Shown here: piece by piece, positions 37,636-46,191 of the stretch
Position numbering within the stretch: position 1 is the first letter of the stretch
How the letters are laid out: the number at the start of each line of letters is the position of its first letter
Origin: Marinobacter nauticus
Lineage (GTDB): Bacteria > Pseudomonadota > Gammaproteobacteria > Enterobacterales > Shewanellaceae
Direction: 5' to 3'
Assembly: GCF_019801015.1 (NCBI RefSeq)
Contig: NZ_JAHVJZ010000003.1
Location: forward strand, 372,001 to 436,000
DNA: 64,000 nucleotides
The notes under the pieces: generated by a model
Database searches by the model: none
Told to the model about the DNA's origin: nothing
What the model saw: only the letters and a program-made list of their open reading frames with translations
Position numbers and translations under genes: made by a program

Positions 37636-37964
37636 TGAAACGGTGTTGTTTCTGCACGTTTACCCTGTGTTCTGCCATGATGCTGACCAGCGTCGCGCCG
37701 GCCCGGGCATTGGCCCTCTCAGCTGCCGAGCAGCATCTTGCTGACCGCTACAGCATGCTGACCGCCTGCGAAACGCTGTATCAGCGCCATAATCAACCAC
37801 GGAAAGCGGAACGCGCCGGGCAGGAAGCGAAACAGGTGCTGAAAACCGCCAGCCGGGCGGATTCCGTCAGTCTTCTTCAGGTGCTGGCTTATGCGGAGCA
37901 CTCTGATAATGCCCTCCGTGGCCAGCATGGCCTGAAGCGCTGCAACCGCGAGCTGAAAAAGTAG
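37632..37964 (+). CDS. Hypothetical secreted protein, second of the pair
   Basis: 110 residues. A Cys-rich signal peptide (M-K-R-C-C-F-C-T-F-T-L-C-S-A-M-M-L-T ... A-R-A) and a small helical mature part with two Cys (T-A-C-E and K-R-C-N). No family recognised. Followed by a strong terminator. Confidence 0.65.
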   Translation: MMKRCCFCTFTLCSAMMLTSVAPARALALSAAEQHLADRYSMLTACETLYQRHNQPRKAERAGQEAKQVLKTASRADSVSLLQVLAYAEHSDNALRGQHGLKRCNRELKK

Positions 37965-37981
37965 GCCCCTTTTCCCATGGT

Positions 37982-38027
37982 GGGCAGCCACAACACCCTT
38001 GTCCTTTGTGGCTGCCCGCCTTTTTTC
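37982..38027 (+). terminator. Terminator after the hypothetical pair
   Basis: GGGCAGCCACAA (37982-37993) pairs with TTGTGGCTGCCC (38006-38017), then T6 CTT. Confidence 0.88.
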
Positions 38028-39920
38028 TTATTCCACCTCTTTGGCCATCTTATGCAGCCACAGCTCCAGGTTGGTGTAGCCAGACTCGCTGATGCCATTG
38101 GGGTCTGACGGTAGCGTCAGCTTACGGACATTCTCGTCCAGATCTAACCAACCGCCCGCATTCACTTCACAGGGGATCTGGATCCGGAAGCGGGAGCTGG
38201 TGTCCGGCACCGTATCCCAGCCGCTGCGGATGTTCAGCGTGACGGTATCACCGCTGCAGCTCTGGCTGTTGACCTCGCGTTCCTGGCCTGAACCTTTGCC
38301 TTCATAGATCTCAACCTTCCGCCCGACGTACGCGGTCTTGCTGCTGTCGCAGTCCGGGATCTCACCGCTGATCCGGGTCGAGCCGGCGCTGGACACCTGT
38401 GCCGTCGGGTACAGGATGGTGCCGGATGCCACGCAGTTCACAATAGCCCCGGTGCGGTCCGCCACGCCGTCAATGATGCGGCGATCCACTTCATCCCGAT
38501 CCGCAGGGCGTGCACCGGCATTGGCCAGCACGGAGTCCAGCACCTGACTGGCTGGTAAAACGTGCAAGCCTTTGAGCCAGAGCGGCGGGGAGTCGACCCG
38601 GAAGCTTTCGGCAGAGCTGGTGTCCGGTTTCACGCAGGGCCATTCCGGGTTGTCGAAACCTTCACACAGATTGTCTTCGGCATAGATCTTTGAGCCACTT
38701 CGGGTTTCATTGATCACCAGCCAGGGCGAATCCCGGTCGGTGTTGGGGCCGTTCAAGCGAACGTTACCCGCCACGGTTGTCGTCCGCACTTTGCCATCAT
38801 GGGCGGAGTTGTTGGACAGCGGGGACAGCCGCATCGCCACCTGCCGGGTGTTGTAGGTGACGTTGTTGACGACAATGGCGCTGGGTGTGGTTTCCAGTGG
38901 TGCCCTGTCATCGTGGTTGGCAATCAGGTTGCCCTGCACCAGCATATTCGGCGCGGAGATCATCAGTCCCTTGGAGTGGCCCCCTTTGGGGTGCATGTTG
39001 TACCACAGCCCCTCGCTGACAATGCTGTTGAGGATGCTGACGTCCCGGGCGGTGTCTTTCACCGTAAAGGTTTCATCGATGCCCCAACTGACAGAGATGT
39101 GGTCAAACACTACGTTGTAGGGGCGCCGGCTGGCGTCGTCGCTCTTGCCAATGACGTAAACCCCGTCCCGGTCGCCGGGGGTTTTCCCTTCAATGGCATC
39201 GCCGGTACGAACCCGAATGTGCTGAATCAGCACATCATTGGCTTCAATACGCAGCGAGGCGCCACGCAGGGTGATGCCCGGGCTGGGGGCTGTCTGACCG
39301 GCAATGGTGAGATAGTCATTGTTGATAGAGACGGTGCCCTGCTTGGTCCAGTCGATGGTGCCACTGGTTTCAAAGATGCACACTCTCGGCCCGGATCCAT
39401 CAATGCAGGCCTTGAGGGAGCCGCTGCCTGAGGCATCCAGGTTGGTCACCCGATACACCGTGGTTTTGGCTGGCGACAGATTGCGGCCACTGCCTGCCGG
39501 TGTGGTGATCCCAAACCCTTCGGTGCAGGGGATGATCGGCAGTTCACCATCCGGACGGTCCGGACACTCTGGCGAAGGAGACGGATCGGGATCCGGGTCA
39601 GGGGTTGGGTCCGGGTCGGGATCCGGCGTTGGGTCCGGGTCCGGGTCCGGGTCCGGGTCAGGGTCGGGATCCGGCGTTGGGTCCGGGTCTGGATCCGGGT
39701 CCGGGTCAGGGTCCGGGTCCGGGTCCGGGTCCGGGTCTGGGTCCGGGTCGGGATCCGGGTCTGGTTTCCCAGGTTTTTCCGGCTTCTCTTTAGGTGGCTT
39801 GTCCTGACCAGGCGGCTTTTCCGGCTTGGCGGCATCAGCTTGTGGCATCGTAAATGCGCCAAACAAGGCCAGGATAAAGCCGGCGAGGGTGATCTGAAGT
39901 AACGACAGACGCTTTTTCAT
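38028..39920 (-). CDS. Pectate-lyase-like secreted protein A with Asp-Pro linker
   Basis: 630 residues. Sec signal peptide (ends P-Q-A-D-A-A), Lys/Pro-rich stretch, Asp-Pro repeat linker (about 52-115), then a right-handed beta-helix domain resembling polysaccharide lyase family 1. Visible segments: [40 protein letters not shown] and [10 protein letters not shown]. An insert of about 70 residues with a Cys pair (from A-S-G-T-I-L-Y-P to I-P-C-E-V-N-A-G-G-W) is shared with paralog C and missing in B. No lipobox, unlike B and C. ATG 39920 has AGGAG six bases upstream; nine bases follow the stop of B, so B-A is an operon. Substrate is unproven. Confidence 0.85.
   Translation of the reverse strand: MKKRLSLLQITLAGFILALFGAFTMPQADAAKPEKPPGQDKPPKEKPEKPGKPDPDPDPDPDPDPDPDPDPDPDPDPDPDPTPDPDPDPDPDPDPDPTPDPDPDPTPDPDPDPSPSPECPDRPDGELPIIPCTEGFGITTPAGSGRNLSPAKTTVYRVTNLDASGSGSLKACIDGSGPRVCIFETSGTIDWTKQGTVSINNDYLTIAGQTAPSPGITLRGASLRIEANDVLIQHIRVRTGDAIEGKTPGDRDGVYVIGKSDDASRRPYNVVFDHISVSWGIDETFTVKDTARDVSILNSIVSEGLWYNMHPKGGHSKGLMISAPNMLVQGNLIANHDDRAPLETTPSAIVVNNVTYNTRQVAMRLSPLSNNSAHDGKVRTTTVAGNVRLNGPNTDRDSPWLVINETRSGSKIYAEDNLCEGFDNPEWPCVKPDTSSAESFRVDSPPLWLKGLHVLPASQVLDSVLANAGARPADRDEVDRRIIDGVADRTGAIVNCVASGTILYPTAQVSSAGSTRISGEIPDCDSSKTAYVGRKVEIYEGKGSGQEREVNSQSCSGDTVTLNIRSGWDTVPDTSSRFRIQIPCEVNAGGWLDLDENVRKLTLPSDPNGISESGYTNLELWLHKMAKEVE
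39582..39773 (-). repeat. Asp-Pro-coding repeat in paralog A
   Basis: Runs of GGGTCC/GGGTCA/GGATCC hexamers encode alternating Asp-Pro with occasional Thr and Ser. Flexible acidic linker; prone to replication slippage. Confidence 0.9.
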
Positions 39921-39929
39921 CACTGGCTC

Positions 39930-41501
39930 CTACTCTACTGCGCTGGCCATCTGATGGAGCCACACTTCGAGATTGGTGTAACCGGAGTCATCCAGGCTGT
40001 TCAGCCCCTCCGGCAGATTGAGGGTGTGCGTATTGACGGCCATATCCGGCCAGCCACCCGCATTGATGGAACAATCGATGGTTTTGCCGTCGTACTCGAA
40101 ATCGTCCGGACCGACGCAATTGACGATCTGACCGGTGCCGTTGATCACGTCATTGACAATGCGGGTGTCCACTTCATCCCGATCGTTGGGCCGCGCACCG
40201 GCATTATTCAGCACGTAATCCAGGGTCTGGCTGGCAGAGAGCACCTCCAGCCCCTGGATCCACAATGGCGGCTCCTTGACCCGGAAGCTCATCCCCTCGT
40301 CGGTATCCACCCGCACACAAGGCCATTCCGGGTTTTCCCAGCCATCGCAAAGATTGTCTTCGATGTAGATTTTCGAGCCTTCGCGGTCTTCGTTGATCAC
40401 CACCCAGGCGGAATCCCGATCCGGATCGGAGCTGGGCCCTTTCAGGCGGACATTCCCAGCCACCGTGGTGGTACGGGTCTTGCCGTCATGGTTGGCATTG
40501 TTGGAAAGCGGGGAGAGCCGCATCCCAACCTGGCGCGTGTTGTAGGTAACGTTATTGATGGTGATCGCCGCCGGCGTGGTTTCCAGTGGCGCGCGATCGT
40601 CGTGGTGAGCAATCAGATTGCCTTTCACCAACATGTATTCCGCCGAGATCATCAGCCCTTTCGAGTGCCCCCCTTTCTCATGCATGTTGTACCAGAGGCC
40701 TTCGCTGACAATGCTGTTGAGAATGGTGACGTTCTTGGCGGTGTCTTTGACCGTAAAGGTTTCATCAATCCCCCAACTGACCGACACATGGTCAAACACC
40801 ACATTGTGGGGCTGACGGTCCGGATCATCGGATTTACCGATGGCATAGATCCCATCCCGGTCGCTGGGTTCACGCCCTTCGACGGCATCGCCGGTGCGCA
40901 CCCGGATGTGCTGGATCAGCACATCGCTGGCTTCAATTCGCACCGACGCACCACGAATCATGATGCCCGGGCTCGGCGCGGTCTGACCGGCAATGGTCAG
41001 GTAGTCATTGTTGATGGAAACCATCCCCAGCGACGTCCAGTCAATGGTGCCGCTGGTTTCAAACACACACACCCGGGGGCCGGAAGCATCAATACAGGCT
41101 TTCAACGTGCCCTCACCGGTGGCATCCAGGCTGTTGACCTTATACACCGTGGTTTCGGGCGGGCTGAGGTTGCGACCACTGCCGGCGGGCGTAGTGATAC
41201 CGAAGCCCACTTCGCAAGGTACGATGGGCAGCTTGCCACCTTCGGGTTCAGGACAGTCCGGGTCAGGATCCGGATCCGGGTCGGGGTCGGGGTCAGGATC
41301 CGGGTCAGGGTCCGGATCGGGGTCCGGATCCGGGTCAGGGTCCGGATCGGGGTCAGGGTCCGGGTCAGGGCCCGGCTCCGGCGACGAGGAGGACTGTTCG
41401 CTGCAGCCGGTAGTCACCGAGCTGATCATGATGATAGGAAGGGCCAATAACAGCACCTTACAACCCATTCTCCAAAGAGCAAGCCAATCGCGCCACGTCA
41501 T
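39930..41501 (-). CDS. Pectate-lyase-like lipoprotein B with Asp-Pro linker
   Basis: 523 residues. Lipobox V-T-T-G-C near residue 33, Ser-rich spacer, uninterrupted Asp-Pro linker (about 42-80), then the same PL1-like beta-helix as in A and C, with [29 protein letters not shown] and H-D-D-R-A-P-L-E-T. It lacks the ~70-residue C-terminal insert, having V-G-P-D-D-F-E-Y-D-G-K-T-I-D-C instead. It ends like its paralogs (L-E-V-W-L-H-Q-M-A-S-A-V-E). ATG 41501 has GGGAGG upstream. The upstream 136 bases contain the motif at 41553-41565. Confidence 0.85.
   Translation of the reverse strand: MTWRDWLALWRMGCKVLLLALPIIMISSVTTGCSEQSSSSPEPGPDPDPDPDPDPDPDPDPDPDPDPDPDPDPDPDPDPDPDCPEPEGGKLPIVPCEVGFGITTPAGSGRNLSPPETTVYKVNSLDATGEGTLKACIDASGPRVCVFETSGTIDWTSLGMVSINNDYLTIAGQTAPSPGIMIRGASVRIEASDVLIQHIRVRTGDAVEGREPSDRDGIYAIGKSDDPDRQPHNVVFDHVSVSWGIDETFTVKDTAKNVTILNSIVSEGLWYNMHEKGGHSKGLMISAEYMLVKGNLIAHHDDRAPLETTPAAITINNVTYNTRQVGMRLSPLSNNANHDGKTRTTTVAGNVRLKGPSSDPDRDSAWVVINEDREGSKIYIEDNLCDGWENPEWPCVRVDTDEGMSFRVKEPPLWIQGLEVLSASQTLDYVLNNAGARPNDRDEVDTRIVNDVINGTGQIVNCVGPDDFEYDGKTIDCSINAGGWPDMAVNTHTLNLPEGLNSLDDSGYTNLEVWLHQMASAVE
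41257..41380 (-). repeat. Asp-Pro-coding repeat in paralog B
   Basis: Tandem GGGTCN/GGATCN hexamers coding about 20 Asp-Pro units without interruption. Confidence 0.9.
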
Positions 41502-41552
41502 ACTGCCTCCCGGGCCTCTGCCCGTCCGCCGCACACCACCTGTTTGACTCGT

Positions 41553-41565
41553 CTTTAGGTATAGC
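41553..41565 (-). promoter_or_regulatory. 13-base motif upstream of paralog B
   Basis: GCTATACCTAAAG on the minus strand, identical to a copy upstream of paralog C (43649-43661). It lies 52 bases before the B start and contains TATACC, so it may be a shared -10/regulatory element. Confidence 0.4.
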
Positions 41566-41637
41566 AGGTAGGTGTGCTTAGCCAGCCGGAATCACGGCAG
41601 CGCAGACCCGCCGCCCGGCTCTGTTTATTGCCCGCTG

Positions 41638-43611
41638 TTATTCCACATTCCTGGCCATCTGATGCAGCCACAGCTCCAGCTCGGTATAGCCGGACTCGGT
41701 GAGTGCATTGGGGTTTGCAGGCAAGGTCAGGGTTCGTTTATTCACCGCCATATCCGGCCAACCACCGGCATTCACATCACAGGGAATGTGGATACGGAAC
41801 CGGGCACTGCTGTCCGGACGAGTGTCCCAGTCGGTGGTCACATTGAGCGTCACGGTATCACCGCTGCAACTCTGGCTGCGGACTTCACGCTCCTGCCCGG
41901 CACCGGTGCCGTCAAAAATCTCAACCGTCCGCCCGACGTACGCCGTTTTGCTGCCGTCACAATCCGGAATGTCGCCGGTCACAGAAGCGCTTCCAGCGCT
42001 TTTCACATCGGCAACCGGATAGAGGATGGTGCCGGGGCCAACGCAATTGATGATGGTACCGCTACGCTCAATCACGTCCCGGACTATCCGTGCATCAACC
42101 ACATCCCGATCACCAGGCCGGGCTCCGGCTCTGGCCAGCACCACATCCAGAGTCTGGTCAGCAGGCAGTACCTTCAGCCCTTCAATCCATAACGGCGGGC
42201 TCTTCACCCTGAAACTCTCGCCTTTGCTGCTGTCGACTCGGACGCAGGGCCAATCGGCGTTTTCCCAGCCGTTGCACAGGTTGTCCTCAATGTAAATCTT
42301 TGAACCGTCACGGTCTTCGTTGACGACGACGGTGGCGGAGTCACGTCCGGGGTCGGAGCTGGGGCCGGTCAGACGCACATTGCCTGCAACCGTGGTGGTC
42401 CGCACCTTGCCATCGTGGGCCGAGTTATTGGACAGCGGCGACAGCCGCATCCCGACCTGACGGGTGTTGTAGATGACGTTGTTGACGGTAATCGCCGAGG
42501 GTGTGGTTTCCAGTGGCGCGCGGTCATCATGATGGGCAATCAGGTTGCCCTGCACCAGCATGTTTTCCGCCGAGGTCATCAACCCTTTGGAGTGCCCGCC
42601 TTTGGGGTGCATGTTGTACCAAAGCCCTTCACTGACGATGCTGTCGAGGATGCTGACATTACGAGCGGTGTCCTTGACCGTAAAGGTTTCATCTATCCCC
42701 CAGCTCACTGAGATGTGGTCAAACACCACATTGATGGGCTGCCGGCTGGGGTCGTCCGATTTGCCGATGGCGTAGATGCCGTCCCGGTCTCCCGGTGTAC
42801 GGCCTTCAATGGCATCGCCGGTACGCACACGAATGTGCTGGATAAGCACGTCGCTGGCTTCAATTCGCAATGACGCACCACGAATCATAATGCCGGGGCT
42901 GGGTGCCGTCTGCCCGGCAATCGTCAGGTAGTCGTTATCAATGGAGACCATGCCCAGTTCGGTCCAGTCGATGGTGCCACTGATCTCAAACACACAAACC
43001 CGGGGGCCAGAGGCATCGGTACACGCCTTCAGACTGCCACTTCCCGATGGGTCCAGATTCGTTACTTTGTAAATTGTGGTTTTTGGGGTGCTCAGGTTAC
43101 GGCCGCTGCCCGCTGGCGTGTCGATACCGAAGCCCACTTTACAGGGCACGATGGGCAGCTTGCCGCTGGGCAACGGCGGGCAGTCCGGTTCGGGTTCGGG
43201 TTCCGGGTCAGGGTCAGGATTCGGCTCCGGGTCGGGATCCGGGTCCGGGATCGGTGGGGGGATCGGGTCGGGGTCCGGATCCGGCGTCGGCGCCGGGTCA
43301 GGATCCGGTTCCGGTGTTGGCTCCGGGTCGGGTTCCGGGTCCGGGTCGGGATCCGGCGGTGGGATCGGGCCGGGGCCGGGATCAGGGTCGGGATCCGGCT
43401 CGGGGGCTGGTTCAGGGTCCGGTTCGGGCTCCGGATCGGGTTCCGGCTCAGGGTCAGGATCAGGCGCCGGGCCGGGGTCCGGGTCAGGAGCGGGATCGGT
43501 ACTGGACTGCTCACTGCATGCGGAGATGTTGGCCACGCCCAATAACGTCAGCATCACCAGCAACCAACGCAACGGCTCTCTGAGCCATCGCCAGTTATCG
43601 CGCCCGGACAT
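41638..43611 (-). CDS. Pectate-lyase-like lipoprotein C with long Asp/Glu-Pro linker
   Basis: 657 residues. Lipobox I-S-A-C near residue 32, then the longest linker of the three (about 42-145), built of Asp-Pro, Glu-Pro, Ala-Pro and Pro-Ile-Pro-Pro units. The catalytic beta-helix follows with [24 protein letters not shown] and H-D-D-R-A-P-L-E-T, and the Cys-containing ~70-residue insert shared with A. In PL1 enzymes the catalytic Arg lies in R-x-P-x-x-R; here R-A-P-L-E-T keeps the first Arg but not the last. ATG 43611 has GAGGTG upstream. Separate transcription unit from B-A. Confidence 0.85.
   Translation of the reverse strand: MSGRDNWRWLREPLRWLLVMLTLLGVANISACSEQSSTDPAPDPDPGPAPDPDPEPEPDPEPEPDPEPAPEPDPDPDPGPGPIPPPDPDPDPEPDPEPTPEPDPDPAPTPDPDPDPIPPPIPDPDPDPEPNPDPDPEPEPEPDCPPLPSGKLPIVPCKVGFGIDTPAGSGRNLSTPKTTIYKVTNLDPSGSGSLKACTDASGPRVCVFEISGTIDWTELGMVSIDNDYLTIAGQTAPSPGIMIRGASLRIEASDVLIQHIRVRTGDAIEGRTPGDRDGIYAIGKSDDPSRQPINVVFDHISVSWGIDETFTVKDTARNVSILDSIVSEGLWYNMHPKGGHSKGLMTSAENMLVQGNLIAHHDDRAPLETTPSAITVNNVIYNTRQVGMRLSPLSNNSAHDGKVRTTTVAGNVRLTGPSSDPGRDSATVVVNEDRDGSKIYIEDNLCNGWENADWPCVRVDSSKGESFRVKSPPLWIEGLKVLPADQTLDVVLARAGARPGDRDVVDARIVRDVIERSGTIINCVGPGTILYPVADVKSAGSASVTGDIPDCDGSKTAYVGRTVEIFDGTGAGQEREVRSQSCSGDTVTLNVTTDWDTRPDSSARFRIHIPCDVNAGGWPDMAVNKRTLTLPANPNALTESGYTELELWLHQMARNVE
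43185..43498 (-). repeat. Asp/Glu-Pro-coding repeat in paralog C
   Basis: About 100 codons of degenerate GGGTCN/GGATCN/GGTTCN hexamers, more diverged than in A and B. Confidence 0.9.
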
Positions 43612-43648
43612 GGATTCACCTCAACTGCATCATCGGAATCAAAGCCGC

Positions 43649-43661
43649 CTTTAGGTATAGC
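43649..43661 (-). promoter_or_regulatory. 13-base motif upstream of paralog C
   Basis: GCTATACCTAAAG on the minus strand, 38 bases before the C start; same as 41553-41565. The rest of 43612-43815 also holds a possible promoter (TTGAAC 43733-43738, 16 bases, TATGGT 43755-43760) for the divergent EAL gene. Confidence 0.4.
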
Positions 43662-43815
43662 TCCGTTTCGACGTCAGCGGAGCTGATAAACGCCATGCCT
43701 CTCGGCCACTGGACCGATAACCGGATTAAAGCTTGAACTTCCTGACGCGATATCTATGGTGTAGAAGAGAAGAAAATTTTTTCGCAGTACACTCGAAAAT
43801 AAGGAAATTATCGAA

Positions 43816-46128
43816 ATGCTGTGGTCTGCTTTTCGCACCCGCCTGGTGCTTGTGCAGCTGTTGATCGTCCTCGCCGGAGCCGGACTCTCCTGGCAGATCT
43901 ATGACAGCGGCCTGACCGTCAACAACAACGCCAGCTCGCTGGTGAATGACCGCTTACCTGAACTGGTGCAAATCCGTACCCTCAAAGAGCAGCAACTCCG
44001 TGTTGAGCGGCTGCTGTATGAGTATTACGCCGACCAGAACCGGGACCATTACCTGATAGGCTACTTTCAGGCTCAGCACCAAATTGAACAGTCACTGACC
44101 GATCTCAACCGGCGCTTTCCCGAAAGCGCCAGCCTGAGCGAAATCGTGCGCTACCAAGGCGACATTCAGAAGCTTGCACAACGTCTGGACCAAACCCTCG
44201 ATCAGCGCCCGGTTGACTGGGATCTGACCCGGACACTTCTGAATCAGATCAGCGAACTTCGCCAACAAACGGAACCGCTGGTTAAGCAGCTGGAGCAGGC
44301 GCTCAATCAACAGGCCAAAATCAGCCTGCAGAACACCCTGCAGAGCACCCAGTCCGCCACCCGCTACGTGGTGCTGTTCTCACTGCTGATCGTACTGGTG
44401 GCGTTGGTGGCCAGCGTTCTGGCCAGCCGTCTGTTGACCGACCGCGCCGAACGACGTCGACTCAGCGCGTTTGCCGAACGCAATCCCGACCCCATTCTGA
44501 GCGTCAACCTGAAAGGTCAGCTGCTGTCACTGAATCCTGCGGCGGCCGTTCTTGCCCGGGATCTGGGGGTACCAGCCCAACCCATCAACCTGATCCCGGA
44601 CCTGACCCAACAGATGGGCAAAATGCTCAACCAGGGCAAAACCGACTACGACTGGGAGTTCGCGCTGGATAGGCGCTATCTGACGGCGCGGGCAGTGATG
44701 CTGTCCGACCTCAAGCAGGTACAGGTTCACCTGAGGGACATTACCGTCGCCAGCCGCGCCGAAGCGGAGCTTCGCCATCGCGTCTCCCACGACCTGCTCA
44801 CCGATCTGCCTAATCGCCACCAGTTTGAACTGGACGCCCAGCTGTTGATTGAACACTACCCCGGCCAGCCGCTGACTTTGGGGCTGCTGAACATCAGCCG
44901 CTTCCATCAGGTAACCTCACAGATCGGTTTCCAGGCCGGTGACACCATCATCCGCACGACGGCGCAACGTCTGAGCCGGGCGCTGAATCCCCTGAGCATC
45001 GCCGACCGGCCCATCGTGCTGTATCGCTTTAGTGGCACCCGCTTTGCGTTGCTGCTTCAGGGCGACGTCACTCAGGAAACGCTGGCCGAAATCGCCACGG
45101 CTGTCGAAGAGGGATTTGATGCGCCGATATTCGCCGATAATGCCCCAGCCAGTTTCCACCTGAGCTTTGACCAGGGTTTTGCGCACTATCCTCGTCATGC
45201 CGCCAACAGTCAGGAGCTGCTGCGCTGTGCCGACGCGGCAGTGCGCGAATGCGCGCATCGCCCCACCCGCAGTTACATCCTGTTTGATCCCATCATGCGT
45301 GATCAGGAAGACCACCTGATTGCCCTGGAGAATGAGCTGAGAACCGCGATTCAGGAGAAACAGTTCCTGCTCCATTTTCAGCCTCAGCAACAGCTTGAAG
45401 ACGATGCCCTGATTGGTGCCGAAGCCTTATTGCGTTGGAATCACCCACAGCGGGGCCTGCTCAGCCCGGCCGACTTTATCGATCTGGCGGAGCAGACCGG
45501 TTTGATCGTAGAAATAGGTAAGTGGGTGCTGACTCAGGCCTGCGTCCAGGCGCGGCAATGGATGGACCAGGGCCGGGATCTGGTGATTTCGGTGAATCTG
45601 TCCGCCAGGCAGATCCAGGACCCCAGCTTTGTCGAGACCGTCGCGGAGATCCTGCGGATTACCGGCGCGCCGGCACAGCGCATCGAGCTGGAGCTGACCG
45701 AAAGCCTGCTGATGACCGATCTGGACCGGGCCCACGATACCTTATGCCAGCTCAAGGCACTCAACCTGCAACTGGCCATTGATGACTTTGGTACCGGTTA
45801 CTCTTCGCTGGCTTACCTGAAGCGGTTGCCGATGGACACTCTGAAGATTGACCGCCGCTTTATCGCCAATCTGCCGGACGACCATCAGGACAGCGCCATC
45901 GTGCGAGCCATTCTCGACCTGTCCCAGCACCTGGGGTTAAAAGTGGTGGCCGAGGGAGTCGAAACCCAGGCTCAACATGACTGGCTGCAACGAGCGGGCT
46001 GCCATGTGCTTCAGGGCTTCTGGTACAGCCGGCCAATGACCTATTCCGACTGGACTCAGATGGCGGAAAGCCTCGCCCGAGAGAACCAGCAAACGGATGA
46101 GCCAATGCGTTGCCTAACAAAGAGTTAA
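43816..46128 (+). CDS. Cyclic-di-GMP phosphodiesterase, degenerate GGDEF plus EAL
   Basis: 770 residues. Membrane helix (about 8-28), periplasmic helical sensor region (about 29-183), second membrane helix (about 184-207), PAS-like segment (about 215-315), GGDEF-like domain with S-G-T-R-F replacing G-G-D-E-F near 405, then an EAL domain. The EAL catalytic set is intact: E-A-L-L-R-W near 536, N-L-S-A-R-Q, E-L-T-E-S, D-D-F-G-T-G-Y, K-I-D-R-R-F and E-G-V-E-T. So it should hydrolyse c-di-GMP, with the GGDEF part regulatory. ATG 43816 has AAGGA about nine bases upstream. Divergent from the pectate-lyase-like genes. Confidence 0.92.
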   Translation: MLWSAFRTRLVLVQLLIVLAGAGLSWQIYDSGLTVNNNASSLVNDRLPELVQIRTLKEQQLRVERLLYEYYADQNRDHYLIGYFQAQHQIEQSLTDLNRRFPESASLSEIVRYQGDIQKLAQRLDQTLDQRPVDWDLTRTLLNQISELRQQTEPLVKQLEQALNQQAKISLQNTLQSTQSATRYVVLFSLLIVLVALVASVLASRLLTDRAERRRLSAFAERNPDPILSVNLKGQLLSLNPAAAVLARDLGVPAQPINLIPDLTQQMGKMLNQGKTDYDWEFALDRRYLTARAVMLSDLKQVQVHLRDITVASRAEAELRHRVSHDLLTDLPNRHQFELDAQLLIEHYPGQPLTLGLLNISRFHQVTSQIGFQAGDTIIRTTAQRLSRALNPLSIADRPIVLYRFSGTRFALLLQGDVTQETLAEIATAVEEGFDAPIFADNAPASFHLSFDQGFAHYPRHAANSQELLRCADAAVRECAHRPTRSYILFDPIMRDQEDHLIALENELRTAIQEKQFLLHFQPQQQLEDDALIGAEALLRWNHPQRGLLSPADFIDLAEQTGLIVEIGKWVLTQACVQARQWMDQGRDLVISVNLSARQIQDPSFVETVAEILRITGAPAQRIELELTESLLMTDLDRAHDTLCQLKALNLQLAIDDFGTGYSSLAYLKRLPMDTLKIDRRFIANLPDDHQDSAIVRAILDLSQHLGLKVVAEGVETQAQHDWLQRAGCHVLQGFWYSRPMTYSDWTQMAESLARENQQTDEPMRCLTKS

Positions 46129-46191
46129 CCTTTAGACTCTGTGGTCTACCCGGCGCTTCTCTCCCCAGGCCGGGGCCGCAGAGGAACCTTC

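Noticed and set aside
39582-43498. CRISPR-like arrays in the repeated regions
   Set aside because: The repeats are in-frame 6-base coding units without unique spacers of constant size.
43076-43654. Gly-Ser repeat protein on the plus strand across the lyase linker
   Set aside because: It is the complement of the Asp-Pro codons of paralog C; similar Gly-Ser frames appear opposite A and B.
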